64,000 nt of DNA from Micropterus salmoides. Its lineage: Eukaryota; Chordata; Actinopteri; Centrarchiformes; Centrarchidae. Below the pieces are notes generated by a model, which worked only from the letters and a program-made list of their open reading frames with translations, did not search any database and was not told where the DNA came from. Shown here piece after piece: positions 47,831 through 60,898 of this stretch; within the stretch, counting starts at the first letter, position 1, and every line of letters starts with the position of its first letter. The translations under genes and the position numbers were made by a program. Where the stretch lies: NCBI RefSeq assembly GCF_014851395.1, contig NW_024040485.1:1852365-1916364 (forward strand), written 5' to 3'.

Positions 47831-50800
47831 CGAAAGATGCCACCTACATGGTCATATTTGCCATGATTGTGACCACATTGGTGGCTCGTCGCACAATATT
47901 CCAAAATGGCGGGCTCCCGTGTAGCTTAAGCAAGGGGTTAGGAACCAAAATGGAGGACACACTATACCAGTCCTCAGTGAGATGGCGTGGAGCTTAGCTG
48001 GAGATTAGGCCACATGCTACCTGTGAGTTAAACATGTGTTTGTGTGTGCAAGCACGTAAGGTGTGTGTGTGTAGGTTAGGACGAGAGAAAGAGAAAAAGG
48101 CACACAGAGCAAGGTATATAAGATCCCAGTTTCTCGCATTCAGCGGCTGTGGTCCTGGTCTCAGTAAAAGAGTAGTTATTGGCTCTGCACGCAGAACTAA
48201 AACAAGCAAAGATGCATAAAATCTTAATTACCGTGGTAAAACACATTAACTGCCACTTCATCACAGGAACTGGCAGTAAACTTGCATTCAGCAGCCATGT
48301 TGCTGAACTTTGGTCTTGATAAAGTGCTATTTGCTTCATACACAGTGTCAGGAACAACAGGGTAAAGGCCCAGCAGCATGGGAGTGAAACAGTTATTTTT
48401 TTCGTGCTAGGCATGAAAACAATAAACAAGACGGTCCGTTATTTCTCACAAAAATCACCAAGTGAAGCTTAGGTTACAATAACACAGTTATAAATTTCTG
48501 TCCAGACACAAGCCTCTTAATTGAAATTGCTCTTGATAACAATGTATGCAGCAGTCGGTTTAGGTAATCTGGCCTTCTCAGCTTGGGTTCTGTTGATAGC
48601 CAGTACACCACGCTGCCGTGGGTTCAACAGCGCGCTGATCCTTCCCAGCAGCGGAGAAAACACAGGAGTCGACTTTTTGTGGAGAGAGCAAGGTTATCCC
48701 CTAATCCCTAAAGCAAACGGTGGAATCCGTATCTTACTTCCACAGATCTGAGATTGTTGTTGATGTTGTGTATAATGGTCTCCTTTGGGATCCAAAAGGT
48801 TCTAGAACTTCACCTTCACCTTGAAATAAAGTTAAGCGCTGAATATGGGTTACCTCCTGTAGGAGTCTGCATATCAGTGGAAGGCGAGGAGAGACTGGGG
48901 CGTTCTCCTTTTATGGGTTGAGTGACACCACGGCCATGCCATAGGGGCTCCTGTGCTCCTGTGAGGGACTCACCAGGCCAGTAGGAATGCAGTATTTGGA
49001 TTTGAATTACTCTCACTCTCAGGTGTCAGACCAGAGGGCAGATCCACTGTGGTCAGCTGTAATACATAAATAAAAACATCTAGTGATCCAGTGAAATTTT
49101 AGATTGATTTTAGATTGACATGATTGAAACTTTGTAAATTTTGGGTCAATTATTCAGCCTGGGATATAGCAGTGCTTTAATGTGAGAAAAAACATCTATT
49201 TTACTTACTGTGCCTATGGGGTTTATAGCCATGCAGATTGTTTTGGTAAATCTGAATAATCCAGCCTTTACAGTAACACTTTTCAGCTGAAGAAATGGTC
49301 CCTATGAAACATGACAGCATGTTCTTTGGATTATGCAGAGTAACAAGAGCACTGTCTCTGGGAAAAGATGTTGCTGTTGAATTGTTTAAATGTCACTCTT
49401 TTGTGTTGTGAGCCAAGACAGGATCAGGACAAAGCAGCATGAAATATCAAAATTTAAAAAATATTTACCACAAATAAATCTTGCATTTCAACTAAGCTGA
49501 GGTTCAGAATTGTAGGTGGTATGGTAATAACACCAAGTAATTGGACACTGTGGTGAGATTATTTTCTCAACCGCCATTTCCCAGATCAAAATGAACTTTG
49601 AACCTCAGTTTTGTAATCCAACATGGACGAGATGGCTTTAAAATGCTCAGAAAAAAGAAAATTGTTCACACAATATATGCTGCATTGGCGTTGTTCTTAG
49701 TTGTCAAGACAGCAGCAATTCATATGGTATTACTGTGACTCAGCAGCACAGCAGTTACATCTGTCAGAAGTAGTTTGTCAGTGCTAATCTGACTTTAGTA
49801 GATGCATTATAACAGCTGAAGTTTGAACTCTAGCAACAGCTGGTGCAAATTTAGCCGCTTTTCATCAAGAGGCTGTATTGACACATGGTAGAATTTGCGT
49901 GTGTGTGTGTGTGTGTCCATCAGCAGTAATTCAGGACCGTAGCAGTGTAAAAGAATTGAGTAAATTGCTGCTCTGTTGGCCTTGATCACATCAGTCATCC
50001 TCTCATCTAATCCTCATGAACTGACGTGAAGGCAGAATTCGTCCCCTTCGTTCTCCAGCTCTATGACTTTCTGCATCCATCTCTTCATCTTCTAATTGTT
50101 TTTCCTTTCCCTCTCTATCTCTGCCACGTTCAATCACAGTCACTTTATCAAAGTGTCAGTTTCTCCCTTCTCCTCTCCACCCAGCATTAGCACCCATTCA
50201 CTCACTATTTCACTTCTCCGGTGCAGGGTGTACAGTGAGATCATCCAAGGTTCTGCTGAACAGATTGCACGTGGCATTATCTTTCTGTTTAAGTCACCAC
50301 ACTTAACACTCACACATGCTCTGATTTTTTTTACCCCCAAACACTGTCCCCACTCTGAAGGTCAGAAACTGGTTTTCCTAAAAGGAGAACGCACAGTGGT
50401 CCACACATGTCAGTTCATTTCACACCAAGACTCCAATCAGTACTGTCAGTGTCAAAGCCAATAGACAACACAATCTCCAACCGACCATAAAGAAAATTGA
50501 GTGGAGATGAAATCTGCTTCTCCTCTCTTTACCTCTGGGCTGTTCAGGGTTTCACCATGCTCCCACTTGTATCGGTAAAATACTATCTGCTTAGTATCAG
50601 ACCAATCAAATCAAAGCATCACATATGCTTCTGGTTGACTGCCTGTTACACCACTCTAGCATCTCAACTTTGACATACTTGACCTTATAAATTCACCCTG
50701 GAAAGCATTCCATTCAGAAGGGACCAACAGTCTTACACAGTAGACTGGAGTATGACTATAGATATTGTAACACTTTATCCCATTTATTTATTTGTTTACC

Positions 50801-52484
50801 ATTTACATTATTTTGCCAAGTTAGTGTTAGTTATGTATTACTTTGAATGAATTAAATAAATATTATTAAAATATTATTATTATTAAATATAATTTAAATA
50901 AAATGTTATCAGTATAGACATATTTTGTTTGAACTCATTTTGTGTCCTTTTTTTTTGTTGGTGTGTTTCTATATGTTTTTATTGTTTTGTTTAGTTTGAC
51001 CGGGTTTGGTTTGACTTGCTCAGGTTGATCTGTTAGTTTGGCTCCATCTCACTCTTCCTGTGTGACACACACAAACACATAAACAGTTGCAGGTGAAGTT
51101 CTGTCTAGCAATCAGGGTGTATGACACCTGCTGTGTTACAGCAGCATATAGTTACTGTGGTTTCTACACACCACTAGATCTCTGAGATGGAGCATATGTA
51201 CACACACACATGCATGCATGCACACACATTCTGAGTAAAGGAAAGTGTCCTGATAGGAAAGTGCCTCAGTCAGATAGCAGAGCAACCTCTCATTTCATTC
51301 ATTTAGTTTGTGTTTGTGTACTTGGACTTCAGTTTGTTTCACAGTGAAGAGGAAAACGGCCATCTCGTCTCTGCAACAAACTAACACACAGTGTTAGCAC
51401 TTCCAGAGAACAGAAGGATCACACTCACAAAAAAATACATTGAAATGCTTTTTTTAATCATAGTCAGCAGTCTGGCAGAGATACATTGTTCCAGCGCCTG
51501 GCTTCCGTCAGCATTTACGCTACTTTTTTTGCACTGAGAATGCTTCTTTGTTCTTGCTGTCTACCTGTCCAACATTCCAAGTGCTAAGACAATCACAAGA
51601 TGTTTCTTCGTTCAGCATTTATGCTGTCAAATGATTTCTTTCAGGGAGAGACAAACTTTCTGTCTTTGTTTGAGTTTACGTGGTATATCTATTTTCTATG
51701 ACTGGTATTGTTCCCATTAACAAAGTGAGACAGCTCTATCCCTGACTCCAACCCTATGAAAGGGTTGATTAATAGGGCTCTTGATCAGTACCAGTCAACC
51801 AGTCTCTACTTACTGACTCAGGTGGCTGTGTTGTTACTTTTATGGTAAATCACATTTATTTGTGCCTCACAGGGCCACATTAGACAGGAAACACTACACC
51901 TGTCAAAGTGAACAACGTGTGGAAAAAATCCTTCCACCTACCTTAAAATGGATTACATGAGACAATCCCACCCACCCTCCCCAAGGGGATAAACCTTTTT
52001 TTTATCAGCACAGACTCCAGAGTTTTAGGGGAATCATTACAGCCACTCTGTGTAGAATTTGAATTTGAAGTCTTCACTTTAGCACTATTTGATAGAATCA
52101 AGACAGACACTGTGGTCAACAGTCATGCAATTCCTTGCTGATTGTGTAATTACTAATCCCACCTGAATCATTTTCAGATTCATACAATCAATTCCGATTT
52201 TTTTTGTATGCCTTTTTTATTCTGCATTTTTCCCTGCTTTGCTGCTTAACATTAACAGCAGTCAGTCTACTAGCGTTAGCAATTTGCGTGTATTTATCTA
52301 TGCCAAAACAATACATTAAAGTAACATTGCTGTTCACCACAATTTTAACAATTTGGTCAAAGAACTTGTTCATTTATCATATTGCAACAACGTACTAGTC
52401 AGCACGGGGTTGTCAGATGAGGATGAGGCAGGACAGGGAGACCAGCACAGCACGTTGAACATAGTACACTCCTTGTTGATTTGT

Positions 52485-53725
52485 AGGTTCAATTCAATTC
52501 AATTTTATTTATATAGCAAATCACAACAACAGTTATCTCATAGTGCTTTTCATAAAAGAGTGGGTCTAGACTGGACTCTGTGATGTTATTTACAGAAACC
52601 CAACAATTCACACAAAGAGTAAGCACTAGGCGACAGAGGCAAGGAAAAACTTCCTTTTAAGAGGCAGAAACCTCGAGCAGAACCATGGCTCAGGGTGGGC
52701 GGCCATCTGCCTCCACCGGTTGGGGGTGAAGGGGAGAGAGAGAGAGAGGGGAGGGAGGCAGCCTACACAATATACACACAGAGGTACAGACAGTAAAGGT
52801 ATATATAGTAGTGTTAATGATAATAATTATAATGTTAATGATAATAACAACAATCGGCCTAGTAACAATAATTGTAGCAGAGGCTGTCGAGCAGGAACAC
52901 AGGGGCAGCAGGTGACCCGCAACCACAGATCCAGACTCCACAGCTCCAGAGCCAGAAACACCTGCAGGAAGTGATAGGAGGAGAGAGGGACGAGAAAGCA
53001 CAAGACTACCAGAAAGGGGAGAAGTTGTGTTAGTAACATGCAATAATGGGATGAGGTTGCATACAGAGGGAGAGAAAGTAGAGGAGAGAGGAGCTCAGTG
53101 CATCATGGGAAATCCCCCGGCAGTCTAGGCCTATAGCAGCATAACTAAGGGATGGTTCAGGACTCACCTGAGCCAGCCCTAACTATAAGCTTTATCAAAG
53201 AGGAAAGTCTTAAACCTACTCTTAAATGTGGAGATGGTGTCTGCCTCCTGAACCCAAACTGGAACCTGGTTCCACAGGAGAGGAGCTTGATAGCTGAACG
53301 CTCTGGCTCCCATTCTACTTTTGGAGACTCTAGGAACCACAAGTAACCCTGCGTTCTGGGAGCGCAGTGCTCTGGTGGGGTAGTAAGGTACTATGAGCTC
53401 TTTAAGATAAGATGGTGCCTGACCATTAAGAGCTTTGTAGGTAAGAAGAATGATTTTAAATTCTATTCTGGATTTTACTGGAAGCCAATGCAGAGAAGCT
53501 AAGACAGCAGAAATGTGATCTCTTTTCCTGGTTCCTGTCAGAACACGTGCTGCAGCATTCTGAATCAGCTGAAGAGTCTTAATGGACTTTTTTGAGCAGC
53601 CTGATAATAAAGAATTGCAGTAATCCAGCCTAGAAGTAACAAATGCACGGACTAGTTTTTCTGCATCATTTTCAGACAGAATATTCCTGATTTTTGCAAT
53701 ATTACGATAGGTGAAAAAAGGCGGC
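52485..53725 (-). pseudogene. L2-like LINE 3' end with 3' UTR, antisense
   Basis: Minus-strand translation of 53340-53710 gives the same C-terminal LINE tail as at 38876 (IQNAAARVLTGTRKRD, LTYKALNGQAPSYLKEL), in slightly better condition. The sequence continues through the ORF end and 3' UTR (GGCGGCCATCTGCC, CCTCGAGCAGAACC) to a tail of ATTCA units at 52490-52506. It is truncated on the 5' side within the RT region, as is usual for LINE insertions. It cannot encode an active enzyme. Confidence 0.75.
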
Positions 53726-54660
53726 CCTTGAAATTTGCTTAATGTGAGAGTGAAACGAGGTGTAGATGTATGTGTTTACCCATTTTCTTGTGTATCCTCC
53801 TGAAATAAGTGTTTCACAGGTGTTACACAGTGCCGACCCAGGCTTTTTCAATGTGAAAATGTTGAGCGCCGCTTACTGTGCTCCATGGCTGCAACAGAAC
53901 AAGTGCCTGAAAGTATAGAGGCCACAACGGAAACCAAAACTTATGCATGTTAAATTTGGAACTGATGATTGGATTTGAAACCAAATTTTCCAAACTCCTA
54001 TTTGGAACCTGTTCTTGATGCCCAACTCTACTTTTAAAGGTACCATGTGAAGTTTTTGACCACCAGTAACGTTGTGGAGCAATGTTTTTTTTAGTGGGTC
54101 CCTGTTTTGTTTGTTTGAAGATATACACTTTCTTGCCATTGAATTCACACTATTCTTCCTGTCTTCAGGTGGCAGTAACGTGGCAAGAAAGGCAGGGAAG
54201 CAAGCTAGTTATTTATTTTTTATAATTAGCACATTTTTTATGAAGAAGGAAATGTGTTGACCTCAGTGTGTTTTGGGCGGGGAAAATCTGCCCTCAACAA
54301 CAGCACCCCCACTGCACCGACAAACTGGCTCTATTTAAATGAATGAGGGCTGCATTTTTTTTTTTTGTGAAGTTATATTAAAAAGAATTAACATAACCAC
54401 CCCTCACAGGCCATCAAAGTAGCATGGTCTGGGAGTTGACCTGGTCCAGATGGTTTCCCAACCAAATTAGGGCGATTAGTTGGTATGCAATGCAGCCGAG
54501 CACTGTTTCTCTTTTGATACGACTTTGATATTGAAGTCAAAAATTTGCAATTCTACACAGTGGTTCATAGTGGCAACAGTGATCCCAGCATTACTTGCAT
54601 AAAAGCAGCACTAGTGTTACATAATGCAGCTGCCTTTCAATCTCTATTCTGTGTTTTCAG

Positions 54661-54848
54661 GTATTTACCAGTTCAGAGTTCCTGAGTCGTCCCAATCCGG
54701 CACTCCAGTTGGGAGAATTAAAGCCACTGACAGAGACATTGGGAAGAATGCTGAGATGTATTTCACCATTGTCAGTGGAGATGGCTTAGACATCTTTGAC
54801 ATCTCCACTGACAAAGACACCCAGGAGGGAGTCATCACCGTCAGCAAG
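54661..54848 (+). CDS. Cadherin exon 6: EC3
   Basis: It encodes the rest of S270 through K332. It carries IYQFRVPESSQSGTPVGRI, the EC3 calcium motif TDRDIGKNAEMYF (an Asp-Arg-Asp where relatives often have Asp-Ala-Asp), SGDGLDIFDISTDKDTQEG and VITVSK. Its 188 bp is the standard length. The acceptor is TTTCAG and the donor GTGAGA. It enters in phase 1 and leaves in phase 0. Confidence 0.95.
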
Positions 54849-55962
54849 GTGAGAGTGGGGAGGACTAAACTGTGGGCTCAGAGTGCTAATCACATTCATA
54901 AAAATATTTGTGAAGTCCTAAAGCCAGGCTTGGCTTTAGGGCAAGAATAATTAAGAGGAAGCACAATAAAAACATCTTCTAAAAAGGGTTAAATATGCAT
55001 TATATAAGGAATAATGTAATATAAAATCAAGTAAATAAATAGCAGTATTTAAATTCCACTAGTTGTACAATGAATGACAGAATAAAATGCAGAAGTCAAA
55101 CTGCATCTATTGTAAATAATGTGAAATCTGTTGTTTTTCTAATGCCCGTGTTCCAGTTTGAATTATCTTGATATTTTTCTCACGGCTTTGGTTAAATCAA
55201 ATTAATTCTAAAGCGGTGATTCAGCAGATCCCACACTTTCGACTCATAAGGACCCTGCCCACGTAGTCTGTTTTACACGTACTGTTAAATATGCAAAGCC
55301 TGGCATGCTTGACAGATGAAAGAAACCAAATTAAAATGATTCATCTTTACCTTCACAACCCCCAGCCCTAGCCTTTGCAGCAGGCACTAATACACAGGCC
55401 TGGAACTTTTTATGCTGCTGGATTTTACAAATGAATCACAGCGTCCTCACAGATTGTATGTTTACTGATGCACAATCACAATTGATATTTAGAAATTCTT
55501 TTGTTCCTCTTGCTGACACAACCTAAGAAAGTCTGCAAGCTTCAACAAAGAAGTAATGATATTCTGTCAGCAGGATACGAGATGAGGACAATACCCAGGA
55601 TTCCTTCAAGGAGGCAAAGGCAGCGCATGTAGAGCTGTTCAAGTAAATCTGAAGCTTTGTTCTTGGGTGAAAAAACAACCATGCATAGTTGTCACAGCTG
55701 ATGCACTTTAAAAAAAAACTATTATCATCTGTCATCAGATTGAATCTGTCTGCTTTACATCACATTTTATTAATGTTAGATTTTCCTCTGTAACACCAGA
55801 TGCTGTTTTTTTCATTCTTGTCATTCGGACTGTCATTATACAAGAAAAGAGATGTGTTCTTAAATTCCATAAATCATGTCTTTGATGCTTCTCACTTATC
55901 AAGTTAAATTATATGTTAATTAAAATCACTTCCTTGCTAGATTACATGTAGTGTTCTGTATG

Positions 55963-57527
55963 CAGGGTGTCTGCGGGGTCTTAAAAAGTCTTAAAAGGTA
56001 ATAAATCAATTTTGCGAAAATTAAGGCCATTAAAAAGTCTTAATCGCCATTTAACAAGGTATTCAATTATGAAGATATTTTTTTCAATGTAAAAATCCTG
56101 TTTGTCCAAAAGTTTGTTTGCTAAAAGTGTAGGTGAACGTATTTATTTATAATGCATAGCCAAAAACACTAGACAGGCAGTGAGTAGCGACTGTGATTCA
56201 TTTCTGCAACGTTAGGCGCCTATTTCACTCTTAAATGCTTAAAAAAAATAGATCCGTAAATGATTCCAGAGTAAAACCGACCGTAATTTCCCACCCCGCT
56301 GGATTTATTGTTAATTGTTCAAAACATAGTCGGAGTGGCGATCAGGAGTAACGGGATTAACCCGGTTGGCCGGTCGCTCTGTGGCTACTTGAACAGCCCC
56401 GTTCTTGGAAAACAAGAGCGGAATGTGCTGCCAGCAGCGGAATCGGTAAAACAGAAGACAACAGGGAAAATTCAAGGAGCGTGTGGGTTTGGCGAACGTT
56501 AGCTGGCTATTTAGCAAAATATCTGCCTTTTATTGAAACGCATTCAGCTTTTCATTAAGCCGATGCTCTCGTCAGTGTCACTTTTTGTGCACAGATCAAT
56601 CACAGCCTGGATGGAGCGGGATTTTTTAAAAAGTTTGATGTGCTGCAACAAACTTTATAAATGTTGAACTCAATGTTCTGCATAAATGGTTATGATTACT
56701 GACGAGTTAGTAGCCTGCCCACCATCAAGGTTGGAGACGTAGCCTAGAGCATTTTTCTTGCACAAAGTTAATGAATAAAAAACAACCCCAAACTGAAACA
56801 GTTGTAATTTGAACTAATATTATACTAGTGGAAGTTATATACTATTATATGAAATTATATTGAATATAGTAACATAATGAATATATTAATATCAAGCTTA
56901 CAGTTTACTATTACATTAACAATATGCTTTTAATGTTATATTATTACACTAATACAGTCATTTAGACTAGTTCCTCCTCCAGGTTGTAAGTTACCTGTGC
57001 TGCAGCGCCTACACTACTTACGTTATTCATCACTCAGTTTATTCTCTTCATCTTTGTTCCCTCCTGGCCTATTTGAATTTTGTTGTATTGATCAAGTGGT
57101 CGATGAAAGTTATCACATGTATCATTGCAGGCAAGCTCACATTATCTAGCTTAAACCAACTAAAACACAAAATCACACTGTGTTTCACATGATTTGCTGT
57201 AATGTTGCGTACATAAACGTCATAGCTTATGTAAGACACTTGCTTTTCGCAGGAAATCTGACCAGTCCTTCACGTAGAAAACAGTTGGCCCATACAGGCT
57301 GTTATAGGCATCTTTTTTTAGGTGGCATTACAACCTGATGACATATAGGCAATGAATATGTTATAAATATATTTAAATTCCTTTTAAAAACTCAAAAATT
57401 GCCCTTTTTAAAGGTGTGTGACTGATTTAATTGGTTACAGTTCAAAGTGGCACGGCAGTCTTAAAATATGTTGAAAAAGTCTTAAAAAGGTATTGAATTT
57501 TACTTCAGGATCCCTGTATATACCCTG
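55963..57527. mobile_element. DNA transposon, 1.56 kb, flanked by GTATG
   Basis: The left end CAGGGTGTCTGCGGGGTC and, on the other strand, the right end CAGGGTATATACAGGGATCC are inverted. Subterminal AAAAAGTCTTAAAA words occur on both sides (about 55983 and 57476). The flanks are GTATG at 55958-55962 and 57528-57532. There is no transposase. The 5-bp duplication and ends suggest a hAT-related family. Confidence 0.7.
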
Positions 57528-58944
57528 GTATGATATCATGCATGGTGTAACTATGACTGTGTGCTGTATAAAAACTCTGTTTGGGTTTGTGGTTGGGCTC
57601 ATCGGCACAGTCTTTGTCTTTTTCCTTTAATATATATGCCCCTTGCTTCTATGAAATGTAAAATTATATGTTAACAATTCAATCTGGATTTTAGGCCAGT
57701 CTAATTCCTTATTTAACTTGTTTTGTAATATACTACAAAAATTCTTTCTCAGTAATTACAGCTGTGCAAAAAAATTATGCAGTAATATATTGCAGTACTT
57801 TTTTCCACAATACTATATCTATTTTCCAGCCTATCATATGTATAACATAAAAAATAGCACTTTGGCTGTTAGCTCAGTGCTAACAAATAATGGGAATCGC
57901 CATTAACATGCTAACAGACATTAGAATCTCGATTGCGATAACGTAATATTAACTTAACTGCTTCACATGCTAAACATTCAGAACGACATAGTGTGCAAAT
58001 ACTTACAGGCATATTTTTTTGTGCTCTGTGTGAAATAAAAAAATGCTAACTTCACTGGCTTGATCTGCTACTCTGCTGCTTCAGCATGCCACACTGATTA
58101 GCTATAGCAACCAAAGCAAAGGGTCAATACTCACACAATTTCCAGTGGCCTAAAAACAGCTACCACTAGATGGAGACATTGCATGCCAAGAAAGGGCAGC
58201 ACAACACTGTGTCACTGAACAGTTGTCAAAATAATGTGATGTACAAATTAGACAAGTTGTATTTTCAGTTCTATTTTAAAAAATTCTGTAAATTGTGTAG
58301 AGTATTGTATTACAATGTATCACAATATATATCACATACAATATATCGTGATTCAGATGTATTGTGACCATTGTATGTAATACGTATCATATCACGTAAG
58401 GTATCACTGTACATATCATAAACCAGTGCCAAAATGGCTGTTCGTCAAGCATAAAAGGTATCAAAAATTTGTATTGGCTGGCTAAATATATAGATCACCA
58501 ATATTTAAAGCTGCTTTGATCAATAATTTAATCTTACCTTAGCCTTTAGGGTCTTTCAGCTCATTGTTTTAGTTTCTGTCCCACAAGCTCTGATCAACCT
58601 TATTCCAGCAGCTGGAAATTAGATTGAAGGCAGCTATCTCTCTAATAAAGACAGGAATCACTGTGTGTTTGTCTGTTTATATTTTGATTATGTCAGTAAC
58701 CGTTCATCCAATCGACTTCAAACGTGGCGGGAGGGAGTGCAGTGTCGCATTTGGTTCAATTTGAACACGCAACACGTTCAGAATTAGTAAATACAGTTGA
58801 GAACAGCGCTGAGAGAAGCTCTGCAGCAGGTATGGCATATGAGCTGCTCGCACTTTTATTTTGTAGGCACAATCACTTAAGAGGAAGTGATTATGTGATT
58901 AACTGGTGCTGACCTGACTGATCTATTTCAGCACCATCCGCTAT

Positions 58945-59075
58945 CAGAGTATTTATTTATTTATATATTAATTTGGCCCGCGGCAGGGTGCTGGCCATTT
59001 TGGGAGCAATTTGGGGTTCAGTGTCTTGCCCAAGGACACTTTGACATGTGCAGCTTTGGGTCAAACGGCCAAACC
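58945..59075 (-). repeat. SINE fragment, antisense
   Basis: It contains TTGGGGTTCAGTGTCTTGCC and CCAAGGACACTTTGACATGT, the conserved middle of the local SINE family. Confidence 0.5.
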
Positions 59076-59392
59076 TGTGATGAATGGACGACCTAATGCC
59101 ACAGAGAGGCTAACTTTGTATGGCTGCATCCTGAGCCACAGCAGCCAGACAAAGTTAGCCACTCACTGGCAGACATTTAGCTGCTGAAAAGCCAACATTT
59201 ACTGGCCAGCACACACTCTTTTTGCTAACCTGCCAAATGGAATATTTGTATGACTTATTTGTGTATTCATAAATATTCTTGTCTTGTACATATGTGATCT
59301 TATCAGCCTCTAGAACTTCAGTCTGTCTGTGCTATATGTACGATAATTGGTGGCTACCCCTGTGTCATGTTTTTTTCTCTTTGCCTCTGCAG

Positions 59393-59643
59393 CCTTTGGA
59401 TTATGAGAGGAAGCCATCTTACACAGTAGAAATCCAGGTCCAAAACACCCAGGTGGATCCTCGCTTCATGTCTGCAGGCTCCAAAGACATGGCCACGGTC
59501 CGGATTGGGGTGGAGGACGTGGATGAGCCGCCGCTGTTCGACAAAGCCAGTTATCTGATGGAGGTGAAGGAAGATGCTGCAGTAGGCGTAGTCGTGGGCT
59601 CAGTCAGCGCTATGGACCCTGATGGAGCTCGCAGCATGGTCAA
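59393..59643 (+). CDS. Cadherin exon 7: end of EC3 and start of EC4
   Basis: It encodes residues 333-415 and two bases of codon 416. It contains PLDYERKPSYTVEIQ, VDPRF, the EC3-EC4 linker VEDVDEPPLF at 372-381, SYLMEVKED and MDPDGARSMVK. It is 251 bp, three fewer than the usual 254: where relatives have LGPFKD it reads AGSKD, one residue short. The acceptor is CTGCAG and the donor GTAAGG after AA, in phase 2. A read-through would hit TAA at once, so the donor is secure. Confidence 0.95.
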
Positions 59644-59852
59644 GTAAGGCCAAACTTTTTCAAATTTGTATCAATTTATGATTTTAAAAATATGTTATCA
59701 ACTAATAAGGCACTTTGCTCATATGGAATATATGACTAAATTTTTTTTTTCTTTTATTCAACTGAAAGTCACAAAAAGTTTCAATTCAAAAGTTGGCCAA
59801 CGGAAAATGAAACCAAGTAATGCCTTTCATGTCTCATAGCCAAATCACAATA

Positions 59853-59990
59853 CGCTGACATGGGCGGTCCAGTGGATAGCGCTGTGGCCTCACAGCAAAA
59901 GATTGTGGGTTCAAACCCTAGTTGTCCCGGCCTTTCTGTGTGGAGTTTGCGCGTTGTTTCCTTTGGGTGCTTCCCACCATAAAAAACATT
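59853..59990 (+). repeat. tRNA-like SINE head
   Basis: GGGCGGTCCAGTGGATAGCG, GCCTCACAGCAAAAGATTG and TGGGTTCAAACCCTAG form a tRNA-like head with a B box, followed by CTTTCTGTGTGGAGTTTGCG, the usual body. It is a common fish repeat, not a functional tRNA gene. Confidence 0.6.
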
Positions 59991-60898
59991 CAGTCTCACG
60001 CTCCATCATGCTGATACCATGAGACACATTTTGACCTCAATGAGAAATATCGTCACGTTTTAATATCGCAAGATCTCGTCGCACAAGATCTCGTCACACC
60101 CATGAGCAAAGTAGCCAGATGGGGTATGGTGCGTGTTTATTTTAATTACATTTATTTTCCAATCCATGTGACACCAACTTTACAGTTGAAATTTTCGCCA
60201 ATGTCATACTGAAATCAGGCTTTAGAGAAATCTGGACAAATAAGGTGAATTCAGGGAGTGAACTTTATGGGGTTCAGACACTTTGTGATCCTGATGAGTT
60301 GTGCATTTTTCAGTACTGTTCTTTGCTACTTTACAGTAGAACAGAAAATACATTTCATTGTTCATCCCAGATGGAGAATGTAGGAAAATAACCTGTATGC
60401 AGTCAGCATTTACTGGGAAATGTGCCATCAAGCTAAATAGCTAAGTAGGGATGGGGATTGATAAATTTTCTATTATTTGGTGACGGTTATTTAGTAAGAT
60501 GAGACCCAACAGCAGCAGACTCAGTGGTGTTCAACTCGAAGACAATTGAGGGAACTGAATTTTTCCTTTTAACTGACGTCCTTTGATGTTGCGTCCCCCC
60601 CCTTACAAGAAATAAATATAGCTAGAAATAATAATAACTTGGAACATAAATGGCATTTCACTTCGTCCTTTGACCGCTTTGCACATTCAGCCATCCGAGC
60701 AAGCAGCTAAATGAGAAATGAAGCGAAGAGGATGTGAGGCCTGCATGGTATAAGGAGAATCTGCGATGTGTCATAACTTGATTTGCGATAAACTAATATT
60801 GAAGTGTGCATATTAGCTACCAGGTTGTTTTCAAATTCATTACAGGATTAGAATTTAATATTTGAAATACAACTAAATGTTGTTTTAGAGCAGCAACA

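Larger units (their letters stand above)
44367..54660 (+). other. Intron 5 of the cadherin gene (about 10.3 kb)
   Basis: It begins GTAAGA and ends TTTCAG. It contains SINEs at 45220 and 47563, a possible hAT-like element at 45852-47112 and a LINE tail at 52485-53725. From about 54036 a stretch starting TTAAAGGTACCATGTG resembles a TTAA-type MITE. Stretches 44400-45200, 48000-49890 and 49920-52480 show nothing recognisable except short GT tracts. Confidence 0.8.
54849..59392 (+). other. Intron 6 of the cadherin gene (about 4.5 kb)
   Basis: It begins GTGAGA and ends CTGCAG. It contains the element at 55963-57527 and a SINE fragment near 58945. TATCACAATATATATCAC-type AT-rich words at 58310-58410 may be another hAT-like remnant. 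The rest shows nothing recognisable. Confidence 0.8.

Noticed and set aside
59853..59935. tRNA gene candidate with a good B box
   Set aside because: The acceptor stem does not fold convincingly and the downstream sequence is the usual SINE body, so it is a SINE head.
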